30,493 nucleotides of DNA from a virus, in the IMG/VR virus record IMGVR_UViG_3300017728_000062, positions 1 to 30,493 of that record; one strand, given 5' to 3'. The notes below the pieces were generated by a model. The model saw nothing but the letters and a program-made list of their open reading frames with translations, did not search any database and had not been told where the DNA came from. Made by a program: the position numbers and the translations under genes. Shown here one piece after another: positions 12,916-21,385 of the stretch (its first letter is position 1; each line of letters starts with the position of its first letter).

Positions 12916-14703
12916 TTATCCTTGACAGCTCAAACATTCATCAGGATCAGTAAAGTCTTGTAGCTTATCTTGTTCTACTTTTTGACTTACTTTTTCTGCC
13001 GAAGCGCCTGCGTTTGTTCTAAGGTAGTATAATCCTTTTAAATTCTTTATCCACGCTCTAATATGTACAGCATTAACAACTGACTTATCTGTTCCTGCTG
13101 GAAAGAACAAGTTAACACTTTGACCTTGACAAATAAACTCTTGTCTATCACCTGCATGATCAATAATCCATCGTTGATCTAGCTCAAACGCTGTCTTAAA
13201 TACTTGCTTATGCCAATCTGTCATAAATTCTAAGTGTTGAACAGAACCTTCTGAAAGAATAATGGACTTCCACTGCTTTTTTAACCATGCTTTTGTGTCT
13301 TTAATTTCTAAATCTTTACAATACTGGTCTAAGACTTTTTCTAGATGAGGATTTTTAACAAGATAAGAACCGACTCTGGTTCTATGCGTATATGCATTTG
13401 ATTTCCAAGGCTCAATAGACGGAGATGTTCCTGCAATAATTGAAGAATTTGCATTAGGAGCAATTGCTAGCAAGTGAGCATTTCTAACTCCGTGGCCAAT
13501 TCCGTCGGGACATTCACCTTTTAATTTAGCCAACGATATTGTTTTCTGTTTTGCTTTTTCTTTAATATCCATAAATATCTTTTTATTTGCTACAATAGCA
13601 ATACTGGATTCAAACGGTATATTTTTTTTCTGGAGGTATGCGTGAAAACCCATTGCGCCCAAACCAAGGCTTCGTTCAGCAATTGCTGATCTAATTGCAC
13701 GTTCTAAAGGCTTAGGCGCATTATTGATAAAGTAAGTAATTACATTATCAAGATATTCAATTAAATCTTCTACTATTATAGAGTCTTTCCACTCATCATA
13801 CTTTTCAATATTAAGAGAACTTAAGCAGCAAACTGCACTTCGGTCTGGTGATGTTGCCAAGTGGATTTCATTGCAAAGATTACTACCATGAATTTCAAGA
13901 CCTAAATCTTTCTGGAACTGCGGTAAGTGCTTGTTTGCTTCGTCAATAAAATTAATATAAGGCTCTCCAGTTCTAAATCTTACTTGAAGTATTCTTTGCC
14001 AAAGCTGTCTAGCATCAACTGTGTCTCTAACTGTGTTTTCATTTGGGTCTTTTAGATTCCACGTCTCACCATTAACTACAGATTCCATAAACTCGTTTGT
14101 TACATTTACAGCGTTGTTCAAGTTAAAACATTTTCGATTAATGTCGCCACCAGTTGGAACTCTAATGTTAAGAAACTCTACAATGTCAGGATGAGAAACA
14201 TTCATATAAGCTGCATACGAGCCTTTTCTAGTCTTACCTTGACGATAAGCTGTCATGTCGCTGTCAACAGTCTTTAAAAACGGCATAGGCCCTGGAGAAA
14301 TATAGCTATTTGATCTAACGTCACTCCAATGACCTCCTACTCCACCACCTTTAACAGACATCCACCTTAACTCGTCTGAATGTGATATTAGTCCTTCGAG
14401 TGAGTCATCGACGTAAGTTAAGAAACATGATATTGGCAATCCTCTAGCTGTCTCATTAGGTCTTGGCGCATTTGACAAGATTGGTGAGCTAAACATAAAC
14501 CAACCTTTAGACGCGTAGTCGTATATTCGCTGGGCTAAATCTAAACAATTACCAGAAAATGCTACAGCGGCTCTTGCAAAGCTTTCTTGAGGTGACTTTT
14601 CATCTTCGTTCATATAGTAGTCACGTAACAAGTTTTTTGAAAATTCTGTGAGCGAGTCGTCTCTATCTAAATCTATAGTAATACCATAGCATTCTTTTTT
14701 CAT
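12916..14703 (-). CDS. nrdA: Class Ia ribonucleotide reductase, alpha (catalytic) subunit lacking the ATP cone
   Basis: The protein has 595 residues. Visible active-site parts: C93 (PISCFL), N275-L-C277-N-E279 carrying the thiyl Cys and the acid, C292/C293 (VCCLSSLN), Y559-Y560 of the radical path (GLYYLRT), and the C-terminal redox pair C590/C593 in ECLSCQG. The protein is about 160 residues shorter than E. coli NrdA. It begins directly at the ten-helix region with no N-terminal ATP-cone domain. ATP cones shut the enzyme off when dATP is high, so this enzyme may lack that brake, as suits a phage. It sits 14 bp downstream of the dUTPase gene. Confidence 0.95.
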   Translation of the reverse strand: MKKECYGITIDLDRDDSLTEFSKNLLRDYYMNEDEKSPQESFARAAVAFSGNCLDLAQRIYDYASKGWFMFSSPILSNAPRPNETARGLPISCFLTYVDDSLEGLISHSDELRWMSVKGGGVGGHWSDVRSNSYISPGPMPFLKTVDSDMTAYRQGKTRKGSYAAYMNVSHPDIVEFLNIRVPTGGDINRKCFNLNNAVNVTNEFMESVVNGETWNLKDPNENTVRDTVDARQLWQRILQVRFRTGEPYINFIDEANKHLPQFQKDLGLEIHGSNLCNEIHLATSPDRSAVCCLSSLNIEKYDEWKDSIIVEDLIEYLDNVITYFINNAPKPLERAIRSAIAERSLGLGAMGFHAYLQKKNIPFESSIAIVANKKIFMDIKEKAKQKTISLAKLKGECPDGIGHGVRNAHLLAIAPNANSSIIAGTSPSIEPWKSNAYTHRTRVGSYLVKNPHLEKVLDQYCKDLEIKDTKAWLKKQWKSIILSEGSVQHLEFMTDWHKQVFKTAFELDQRWIIDHAGDRQEFICQGQSVNLFFPAGTDKSVVNAVHIRAWIKNLKGLYYLRTNAGASAEKVSQKVEQDKLQDFTDPDECLSCQG

Positions 14704-14717
14704 ATATATTCCTTTAT

Positions 14718-15203
14718 TTAATCTGAACTACCAATCTTCCCATGATTTCTCTGAGAAGATGTTGTAATGTTTAAATATTCTTCTTTGTCTACAATAGAGA
14801 ATTGATTGTCACATTTAACAACAACAATTTGAACGGGTAATTTTACATTTGAGTCTAATATAAATTCTTCTGAACCTACGTTAACTAAATTAACAAAAAC
14901 TTCACCTGTATACCCGCAGTCAATAACACCTGCTCTTACTTTAAGTGGTGTCTTTGTAATTGATCCTCTTTCTTGAATAAGCGCAACGTAACCTTTAGGC
15001 ACTTGCATTTTCAAACCGGTTGGAATTAATGTTTTACTGTTTTTGGGCAAGACTGATTGTGGGCAAATCGTTGCTTTATTTCCTGCGTTGTATAGATCGA
15101 GACCTGCACTTTCTCCATTATATGCAGGAGAGTAATCTTCTACAGCTATTTTATTTGTCCCTAAAGTAAACTTTAAACTTTCCATTAAAAAAATATTAAC
15201 CAT
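14718..15203 (-). CDS. dut: Trimeric dUTPase
   Basis: The 161-residue protein shows the five dUTPase motifs in order: ESAGLDLYNA (motif 1), QERGSITKTPL (2), RAGVIDCGYTGEV (3, with the catalytic Asp and uracil-binding Tyr), VNLVNVGSE (4) and QRNHGKIGSS (5). Motif 5 departs from the usual RGxxGFGSTG but keeps the layout. It turns dUTP into dUMP, protecting DNA from uracil and feeding ThyX. The ATG at 15203 overlaps the helicase end by 8 nt and has AGAGGT upstream; a second ATG at 15185 lacks a ribosome site. Confidence 0.92.
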   Translation of the reverse strand: MVNIFLMESLKFTLGTNKIAVEDYSPAYNGESAGLDLYNAGNKATICPQSVLPKNSKTLIPTGLKMQVPKGYVALIQERGSITKTPLKVRAGVIDCGYTGEVFVNLVNVGSEEFILDSNVKLPVQIVVVKCDNQFSIVDKEEYLNITTSSQRNHGKIGSSD

Positions 15204-16572
15204 CTTTTTGATTTACCTCTTTCCACTTTTCTCTTAATTTTTCTTTCATTGTGTTATTGTCTTGAGCGACTGCTTCATTCAATGACATTTCAGTATCATC
15301 AAGAATTTCAAATTTTGATTTAGCTGTGTCTATGTTTATTGGAAATAACAATCCATCTCTTCCAGCACGATTCTTAGCTACAAATATTCGACCTCCGCCT
15401 GTAGACTTTTCCATTGGCTTACGACTTATCGATAAAACTACGTCTGCAACTTGTGCCTTACCATAAGACTCACCTAGATTTTCTAAGCCTACAACGTCAG
15501 ACTTTGAAGAATCTTTGTTCGCTTGTGAAGCAGTCCAAATAGGTATTTGCAATTCCACAGCAAGATTTCTTAATTCTGTATAAATCAACTTTAACTCGTG
15601 TCTTAAAGAATCGTATGCTTTAGAAGACTTCATTACGTCAGCATAGTCAACAGTCACCAAACTAGGTTTAAAACCTTTTAGTGTAAGCTTTTCAATATGA
15701 TTTCTTAATGTCATAACTGAAGCTGAACCTGTTGGGTACTCTTTTATAATAAGCTTTCCTAACTCCATTTTTTTGTATTTATTAACTACTTCAAGTTTTC
15801 TTTCAATAATCTCGTTACTTGGTATATCACAAAGATTTGAATCATACCTCTTGCCTGTGTCATGTTCTGATAGTTCGAATGTATAGTGTATTACATTTTT
15901 GCCAGCTCTCATAGCTGCACATCCCATTGCAACTAAGAAGTGTGATTTACCTACGCCTGTGTTTGCTGCAATGACACCTAGCTCACCTCTTCCTAGACCT
16001 CCTCTAAGTATATCTTGAGAGTCAATCTTGTCTAAACCAGTCGGACAAACTTGCCTGTTTATTTGAACAAATCTTGCTTCAATGTCATCAAAGAAATTAT
16101 GACCTGCTGTGTTAGGCATACCAACAGAAATAGCTTCTTTCATAATTTTTAAGACTGATTCATACTTTTCTGTTTGAATTAGTTCAACACTTTGTTCTAA
16201 TGCATCTCTAAATGCTTGACGTTTGCAGAATTCAAGAGACTTATCTTTTACATATTGCAAGTCGCCCATATCAGGATTAGTCTTCATTCGATGAAGGTAC
16301 GCAATAATTTGATCTCTTAACACATGATCTTTTGATTTTGATAAATCTTCTTTAATGATTGTGATAAGAATTGTTAGCGTTGGAAATGTCTTGTATTTAT
16401 TATAATAAGAATAGTATCTTTCGCAAAGAAAAGAAAGATACTTTAAATCAAAATAGTCGTGACTCATTACCTCAATCATTTGAGCTGACCAGTTTATATC
16501 TGTAAGCATGCTTTGGAAGACTTTTTCCTGAAATGGCTTACCAAACTTAGAAAAGTTTTTGTTTTGACTCAT
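15196..16572 (-). CDS. Replicative DNA helicase, DnaB/gp41 family
   Basis: The 458-residue protein has an N-terminal helical domain (about 1-150) followed by a RecA-like motor. The motor includes GGLGRGELGVIAANTGVGKS (Walker A near 204-210), LVTVDYADVMK (Walker B), IPIWTASQANK and a C-terminal FVAKNRAGRDG with the arginine-finger region. It would form a hexamer and unwind the fork 5' to 3'. It overlaps the exonuclease gene by 4 nt and sits in the replication operon. The length matches T4 gp41 (about 475). A separate primase is not seen in this window. Confidence 0.92.
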   Translation of the reverse strand: MSQNKNFSKFGKPFQEKVFQSMLTDINWSAQMIEVMSHDYFDLKYLSFLCERYYSYYNKYKTFPTLTILITIIKEDLSKSKDHVLRDQIIAYLHRMKTNPDMGDLQYVKDKSLEFCKRQAFRDALEQSVELIQTEKYESVLKIMKEAISVGMPNTAGHNFFDDIEARFVQINRQVCPTGLDKIDSQDILRGGLGRGELGVIAANTGVGKSHFLVAMGCAAMRAGKNVIHYTFELSEHDTGKRYDSNLCDIPSNEIIERKLEVVNKYKKMELGKLIIKEYPTGSASVMTLRNHIEKLTLKGFKPSLVTVDYADVMKSSKAYDSLRHELKLIYTELRNLAVELQIPIWTASQANKDSSKSDVVGLENLGESYGKAQVADVVLSISRKPMEKSTGGGRIFVAKNRAGRDGLLFPINIDTAKSKFEILDDTEMSLNEAVAQDNNTMKEKLREKWKEVNQKDG

Positions 16573-17540
16573 TGAATTTTGTTCCTTAGAGATGATTTAA
16601 GTGCAATTAAAAATGTGTGAATATTAAAAAAGTTTAAGCCTTCACGATTCATAATTTTAAGAAGATTCATTTTGTTAATGCTCGACTCTTTATTGTCATA
16701 TTGATGATTGATTTTTTTAATTTGATCAGCACTTAACATAGCAGAGTCTAAATACATTAATTTCCAGTTTTTATGTAATAGTAATTTGTTATTTATTATA
16801 TTCTCATAAAGTTTTATTTTACACTTTAAGTTAACTTTTTTACTTGATTCATTAATTATATCACTTATTGACATTTCTTTTTGCTGTGTTAATTCTGGAA
16901 ATCGTTTGACCATGGTTTTTATACCAGCACCTTTTATACCTTTAATACCGTCGCTAGTGTCGCCTGCAAAGCATCTTACTAAACAAAAGTTATATGCTGG
17001 TACGCTCCACTTGTCTAATACATATTTTTTATCAATCAGTATTTTCTTGTTAGGCGACCAAATTTTTGTATTTTCATCTAAAAGTTGATAGTAGTCTTTG
17101 TCAGAGGTAACAATTATTTTTTCATGATCAACATTTTTAGTCTTAGTTAGATATGAAATAACATCATCAGCTTCGCAATCACTAACATAGATTTGTGTTA
17201 CTGGAGTTTCGTATAATATTTCAATAAGTATTTTAAGTTGATTGTTTCTGTTCTCAGAAGTATCAGGTATATCGCTATAATAAGAACTTCTATTAAGTCT
17301 GACTGGTCGCCTGCCATTTTTATAGTCAGGATCAATACTTCTTCGTCTTAAAGAACCTCCACCTTCCCACGCAACTACGATTTTTTGAGGATTAAACTTG
17401 GCTGATAAATGCTCTATGTTACGCAAAAACCCAACAATGGCTCCACATAAATTACCGTTAAGAGACTTTGTTGGGTTTGCTGCAAAGTGTCGCATAAAAA
17501 CATTCAAGCCGTCAATATAGATAACAGGCTTGTTGCTCAT
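16569..17540 (-). CDS. 5'-3' exonuclease, FEN/RNase H (T4 Rnh-like)
   Basis: The 323-residue protein has acidic metal-binding residues in YIDGLNVFMRHF (D10), VAWEGG, VSDCEADDVISYL and VTSDKDYYQL, then a helix-hairpin-helix in FAGDTSDGIKGIKGAGIKT. These are the standard blocks of PIN/FEN-type 5' nucleases. It would remove RNA primers from lagging-strand fragments, as T4 Rnh does, and fits between the RecA and helicase genes. It could also supply the 5' nuclease missing from the small DNA polymerase at 22258-23319. Confidence 0.92.
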   Translation of the reverse strand: MSNKPVIYIDGLNVFMRHFAANPTKSLNGNLCGAIVGFLRNIEHLSAKFNPQKIVVAWEGGGSLRRRSIDPDYKNGRRPVRLNRSSYYSDIPDTSENRNNQLKILIEILYETPVTQIYVSDCEADDVISYLTKTKNVDHEKIIVTSDKDYYQLLDENTKIWSPNKKILIDKKYVLDKWSVPAYNFCLVRCFAGDTSDGIKGIKGAGIKTMVKRFPELTQQKEMSISDIINESSKKVNLKCKIKLYENIINNKLLLHKNWKLMYLDSAMLSADQIKKINHQYDNKESSINKMNLLKIMNREGLNFFNIHTFLIALKSSLRNKIQ

Positions 17541-17547
17541 TATACTC

Positions 17548-18747
17548 CTATTTTAACATTTCAAAAGCTTCAGAGTGTTCTTCCATAATATGATCATGAA
17601 CAGCTTTAATGTCTGTATAGCTTTCTGTATCAATCTCAGGATCTCCAGTCTCATTTTTACGAATCATAGCTTTTTCAAGAATCATATCAACATATTGACC
17701 AAATTCAGGATGAAAAATTATTTGATCAAAGTCTGCCTTGTAGAATTTCTTATCTACAATAACTTCACCTGTATCTAAAGTAGAAACTATTAAGTTTTTC
17801 CATGCACCGTTACCAGATATTTCAATATGATAGTTATCGATTTCTTCTGGCCCGTGCTTTCTTAACAGATCAAACATCTGTTCATGCTCTTTAATACCTT
17901 TACCAAAATGTATCTCAAAGTTACATGTTCTAAAAGGCGCTGATACTTTGTTTTTGATTATCTTTGCAGAGACATTAATACCAATCGGCTCTTTTTCTTT
18001 GTTTACAATTTGAGAACCTGCCCCAAGTTTAATCCTAACAGAGCTGTGAAAAGGTATTGCCATACCACCTGGCGTAGTTGTAGGGTCACCGTACATTACA
18101 CCAACTTTTGTTCTGATTTGATTTAAACAAACCATTAGAACTTTTTCATTAGCAATAACGCCTGTAATCTTTCGCATACCTTTTGATATCGCGCGGGCTT
18201 GAAGCCCTATACTCTCCTTATCATAGTCACCTACTAGCTCTGCTTTAGGACTAGTTGCTGCAACGGAGTCCCATATAATAGTAACTGGGACATCCTTGTC
18301 CATTGCTTTAGCTTTGATAATAGTAGACTCTGCGATAGAAAGCACTTCTTCTGTGCAGTGTGTGTCTACGTAGACAAATCTTTTTGATATGTCAACCCCT
18401 AGTATTCTAAGATTCTCTACAGAAGTAGCGTTTTCTGTGTCAATATAAACAACTATTCCACCCATTTTTTGTGTAGATCTAGCTATTTGAGTTGCAATGT
18501 GTGACTTACCAATAGAAGGAGGACCAAATATTTCTACAATTCTACCTTCTGGTAAACCTCCACTTTTTTGGTTTGAGATGATATAGTCTAATTGTTTAGA
18601 ACCTGTACTTATCCATCTTTTGACATGTGTAGGAGACTCATCTGTGCTTAGATTGTAAGCTACTCTAGCGCCTCTTTCTTTATTTAAAGACTTAATTAAG
18701 TCAGAAGTAAAGTCGTCTAACTCTTCTTTTTTTTTAGATTTAGCCAT
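17548..18747 (-). CDS. recA: RecA/UvsX-type recombinase
   Basis: In this 399-residue protein, the ATPase core has G75-PPSIGK81-S82 (Walker A), VTIIWDSVAATSPKAEL (Walker B and loop L1 region) and VCLNQIRTKVGVMYGDPTTTPGGMAIPFHSS (the QIR...PGG segment and loop L2). This sequence looks closer to bacterial RecA than to T4 UvsX in these blocks. It would coat ssDNA and pair homologous strands, starting recombination-dependent replication and repair. It is 21 bp downstream of the ssDNA-binding protein gene and 7 bp upstream of the exonuclease gene. The symbol marks the family; UvsX would be the T4 equivalent. Confidence 0.93.
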   Translation of the reverse strand: MAKSKKKEELDDFTSDLIKSLNKERGARVAYNLSTDESPTHVKRWISTGSKQLDYIISNQKSGGLPEGRIVEIFGPPSIGKSHIATQIARSTQKMGGIVVYIDTENATSVENLRILGVDISKRFVYVDTHCTEEVLSIAESTIIKAKAMDKDVPVTIIWDSVAATSPKAELVGDYDKESIGLQARAISKGMRKITGVIANEKVLMVCLNQIRTKVGVMYGDPTTTPGGMAIPFHSSVRIKLGAGSQIVNKEKEPIGINVSAKIIKNKVSAPFRTCNFEIHFGKGIKEHEQMFDLLRKHGPEEIDNYHIEISGNGAWKNLIVSTLDTGEVIVDKKFYKADFDQIIFHPEFGQYVDMILEKAMIRKNETGDPEIDTESYTDIKAVHDHIMEEHSEAFEMLK

Positions 18748-18768
18748 TATGATCGTTAACTTTCTTTG

Positions 18769-19557
18769 TTATAGTGAGTCCAAGTCGGCAAATGCGTCAT
18801 CAAGGCTTTTATATTTCCCGTTAATTGCATCAGGAGAATTGTCATCAACTTGAGTTGTCTTTTGATTAAATCCTCCACGAGTTGTTTCTTTAACTTCTTC
18901 TTCGTCACCATTTAACCATTCGTTAATGATTCTTTCTAAGTCTTCATAAGTCTTGAGTTCAAATAAATTGTTAACGTCTGGAATGTTATCTAGCCACTGC
19001 TTTGACTTTGATGAGTCTTCTGAAAGAGGGGAATCTTTTCCTCGAGGCCTCACATCAGTTGTTGCCCATTGCTGTCCTGGATTTTTTTGACAACTAATAC
19101 GAACATCACGACCTTCATGTGGGTCTGTAATGTCACCGTAATCTTCATCAAGCATGTAGTTCAAAAGTGTTTGATAAACAGTCTTTCCAAATGCCCATAA
19201 ACGCACACCTTTTTCTTCTTCGCCTCTTACAACAACTGGAGCATAACAACGCATCTTTGGGTATAACTTTTTTGCTAGCTCATATGATTCTTTTGAACCT
19301 TCATCACGAAGCTTTGTAATAAGCTCTTGGATAGGATCTGGCTTGTCAAATTGATAAGGTGCTAAAAGACCAGGATTATTGCCAATGTTGTAATAGAACA
19401 TTAGCTCTTTAAATGGTTGACCGTCATTATTAGGGTATGCCATAAGACGAACAGTAGTCTCAGCACCTTCTTCAGGTCGCCACATAGTATTCTTCTTTGA
19501 GTTTTGTCCACTGAGTTGTCCAAGTTTCTTGCGGATTGCTGCTAGATCAATAGCCAT
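18769..19557 (-). CDS. Single-stranded DNA-binding protein, T4 gp32-like
   Basis: The 262-residue protein has a basic N-terminal stretch (MAIDLAAIRKKLGQL...KK), an OB-fold-like middle with aromatic residues (FKELMFYYNIG, MRCYAPVVVRGEEEKGVRLWAFGKTVYQTL), and an acidic tail ending DDAFADLDSL. That order (cooperativity region, OB core, acidic protein-interaction tail) is the gp32 plan. No clear zinc-binding Cys/His set is seen, unlike T4 gp32. It is the first gene of the replication/nucleotide transcript, with a strong promoter-like motif 90 bp upstream and AAAGGT before the ATG. Confidence 0.88.
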   Translation of the reverse strand: MAIDLAAIRKKLGQLSGQNSKKNTMWRPEEGAETTVRLMAYPNNDGQPFKELMFYYNIGNNPGLLAPYQFDKPDPIQELITKLRDEGSKESYELAKKLYPKMRCYAPVVVRGEEEKGVRLWAFGKTVYQTLLNYMLDEDYGDITDPHEGRDVRISCQKNPGQQWATTDVRPRGKDSPLSEDSSKSKQWLDNIPDVNNLFELKTYEDLERIINEWLNGDEEEVKETTRGGFNQKTTQVDDNSPDAINGKYKSLDDAFADLDSL

Positions 19558-19629
19558 ATTGTTTAATACCTTTCATAGTATTTGTTTAAATTTTTAATTG
19601 GTTATTTGTTATTTTTTTAATTTGTTTTG

Positions 19630-19644
19630 ATCACCAATTGTGAT
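19630..19644. promoter_or_regulatory. Dyad ATCAC-N5-GTGAT at the presumed transcription start
   Basis: ATCAC (19630-19634) and GTGAT (19640-19644) are an exact 5-bp inverted repeat separated by CAATT. It falls about 4-18 bp downstream of the -10 hexamer of the promoter before the ssDNA-binding protein gene, the usual place for an operator. It may also be a short RNA hairpin. At this length chance cannot be excluded. Confidence 0.35.
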
Positions 19645-19647
19645 ACC

Positions 19648-19676
19648 ATTATATTATATATTTTTAATTTTTACAC
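19648..19676 (-). promoter_or_regulatory. Promoter-like motif GTGTAA-17-TATAAT of the replication operon
   Basis: On the minus strand GTGTAA (19676-19671, context TGTGTAAAA) is followed after 17 bp by a perfect TATAAT (19653-19648). A second overlapping reading, TTGATG (19681-19676) with 17 bp to another TATAAT (19658-19653), is a sigma70-type option, but the GTGTAA form is shared with other sites. It is in the largest gap of the window (148 bp, 19558-19705), which otherwise holds only AT-rich sequence and a small dyad. Confidence 0.65.
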
Positions 19677-19705
19677 ATCAAATTTATTTATTTTTATATC
19701 TTTTC

Positions 19706-21355
19706 TCAACTAAGCTTTTTAGCTTTTTCTTGAGCTTTCTTCTCAGCTTTTAACCTTTTAATTTCTTCTATTTTAAGGCATAAGTCATTAAATGCTTGAG
19801 TTATAATTGCAATATTTTCATTGTTATAGTTATCGCCTGGCTCGACAATGCGCCAAGCTCTTTTGTTTCTTACAACTCCTAACATTGTTTTCATTATCTT
19901 AGAAGCTAAGCTTTTATTTGGATTGTTTAACAAGTCAACAATATCACTTGTAAATTCATAAAAACTTTCAGGTGTAAAGAAGACTCTTAGTTTAGTCCTA
20001 AGGTTCATGCTACCAATCGTCACTGCGTAGTTTAAAGTATTGTATCCTGATGAGTTTTTTCTTATTTGATCACTTGAATCTAAAGTTACATCCTGTAGTT
20101 TTATTGCTTCAGCAACTTCAAACAAGCTTTGAGAAGCTGATCTTAGGTCGATAGCTCCATACTCAAATGATGATGCAAATGGACTTTGGATTCGTTGTAA
20201 GTCTCCATACTTTGGATTAGGTATCTTAAATCCTATTTGATCTTTAATAGAAACAAAAAGACCTTCAAAAGGAGAACTAGGTGCAATCAAAGATCCACTT
20301 AATGAAGTCATAAGTAATTCAGTTAACTGTGGTTTTATGTTTTCTAAAACAAACTGTTTAAAAGATCCCGTCGAATGACTTTGAATTTCCTGTTTTAAAG
20401 AAGAAAGTATATCAATATATTCCTGAGTTATTTCAGGAAATCTTTTTGCTTGATTTGGTCCCATAAAATAAATATTGTATTCTGGATTTGTCATTGCTTT
20501 TGCATCTTCTTCAGTAAATTCTCCTGAGTATACAACTGCGTATTCTTTTCTGCCAGGTATACTGTATGATATATAATCGCCTTTTCTATCATCTGATTTA
20601 AGTGATTCAACGCCAAAGTATTTATAAGTTCCTTCTGGCATTTTGTGTGGGTAAGAATATTTAAAAGAATTGTATATACTTCTAGAAGCTCCGGATCTAT
20701 TTAAAAATAAATACCAATTGTATCCTGCACGTCTTCGATGGCTAGATTTTTTAAACTCATCGTATGTATGTAAGTCGCTGTATTTTGTTTTCATAATGTC
20801 AACATTAGTTACTGGTAGACCTTTTTTTAATCTATCAGACTTTTCTTTATCAAAAGATTTTTTTGTCGCAATAAAAATCTGTGGGCCTGTGTTTATAGTT
20901 TTGTTTGTCTTTTTATCTTTTTTATAACCATCTGGTCCAATCAAAACTGAAACGTGTTGTCCACTAAACTTTTCTGTCATACTTATTTGATAGCCTTCAA
21001 CAGCATTACCTAACATATGCTCTATAAAAGCTAAGATCTGATCTTTAGAAAGATTTTCTAGTTGTGGTGTTTTTTTTGATTCAAACAAAAAAGAATAATT
21101 TTCTTTTAGTGTCCTCTTTCTACCTTTTTCTCCGCCATTCTTAAGATACCACTGAACAGATCTTGTATAAGTCTTTTTCTTTTTACCTTTTGATCTATGC
21201 TTTTTATCTGTTGCAGTAGACTTTTTGTACATATTTTTTCCTTGAGAACCAGCTTTTGGTCCTGTTCCTAAAGGTGTTACTACTCCACCAATACCTCCAG
21301 CTACGCTAAATTCTCTAACTAGTGCTTCTAAAACTTTATTATAAATATCTTGCAT
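19706..21355 (-). CDS. Ligase-like nucleotidyltransferase, putative
   Basis: The protein has 549 residues. The N-terminal 90 or so are basic and low in complexity (KKHRSKGKKKKTYTR). From about residue 120 the pattern resembles DNA/RNA ligases: ISMTE128-K129-F-S-G132 as motif I with the Lys to be adenylated, IFIATKK, YFGVESLKSD as motif III-like, PFEGLFVSI near 363 as motif IV and GFKIPNP near 376 as motif V. T4-like marine phages carry large unknown proteins with an EKxxGQ block of this kind, as I recall. The DNA or RNA substrate cannot be told, and activity is unproven. It ends in a Lys/Glu-rich helix. It closes the operon that starts with the small polymerase. Confidence 0.55.
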   Translation of the reverse strand: MQDIYNKVLEALVREFSVAGGIGGVVTPLGTGPKAGSQGKNMYKKSTATDKKHRSKGKKKKTYTRSVQWYLKNGGEKGRKRTLKENYSFLFESKKTPQLENLSKDQILAFIEHMLGNAVEGYQISMTEKFSGQHVSVLIGPDGYKKDKKTNKTINTGPQIFIATKKSFDKEKSDRLKKGLPVTNVDIMKTKYSDLHTYDEFKKSSHRRRAGYNWYLFLNRSGASRSIYNSFKYSYPHKMPEGTYKYFGVESLKSDDRKGDYISYSIPGRKEYAVVYSGEFTEEDAKAMTNPEYNIYFMGPNQAKRFPEITQEYIDILSSLKQEIQSHSTGSFKQFVLENIKPQLTELLMTSLSGSLIAPSSPFEGLFVSIKDQIGFKIPNPKYGDLQRIQSPFASSFEYGAIDLRSASQSLFEVAEAIKLQDVTLDSSDQIRKNSSGYNTLNYAVTIGSMNLRTKLRVFFTPESFYEFTSDIVDLLNNPNKSLASKIMKTMLGVVRNKRAWRIVEPGDNYNNENIAIITQAFNDLCLKIEEIKRLKAEKKAQEKAKKLS

Positions 21356-21385
21356 AATATACCTCTTTAATACATTATATATTTA

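Noticed and set aside
16569-17540. Exonuclease and small polymerase as two parts of one split Pol I
   Set aside because: The exonuclease gene has the T4 Rnh place in the replication operon and lies 5 kb away in a different transcript; a functional pairing is possible but not supported directly.
19558-19705. tRNA or small RNA in the 148-bp gap
   Set aside because: No cloverleaf or TTC-like T-loop is visible; the gap is AT-rich and explained by the promoter and leader.
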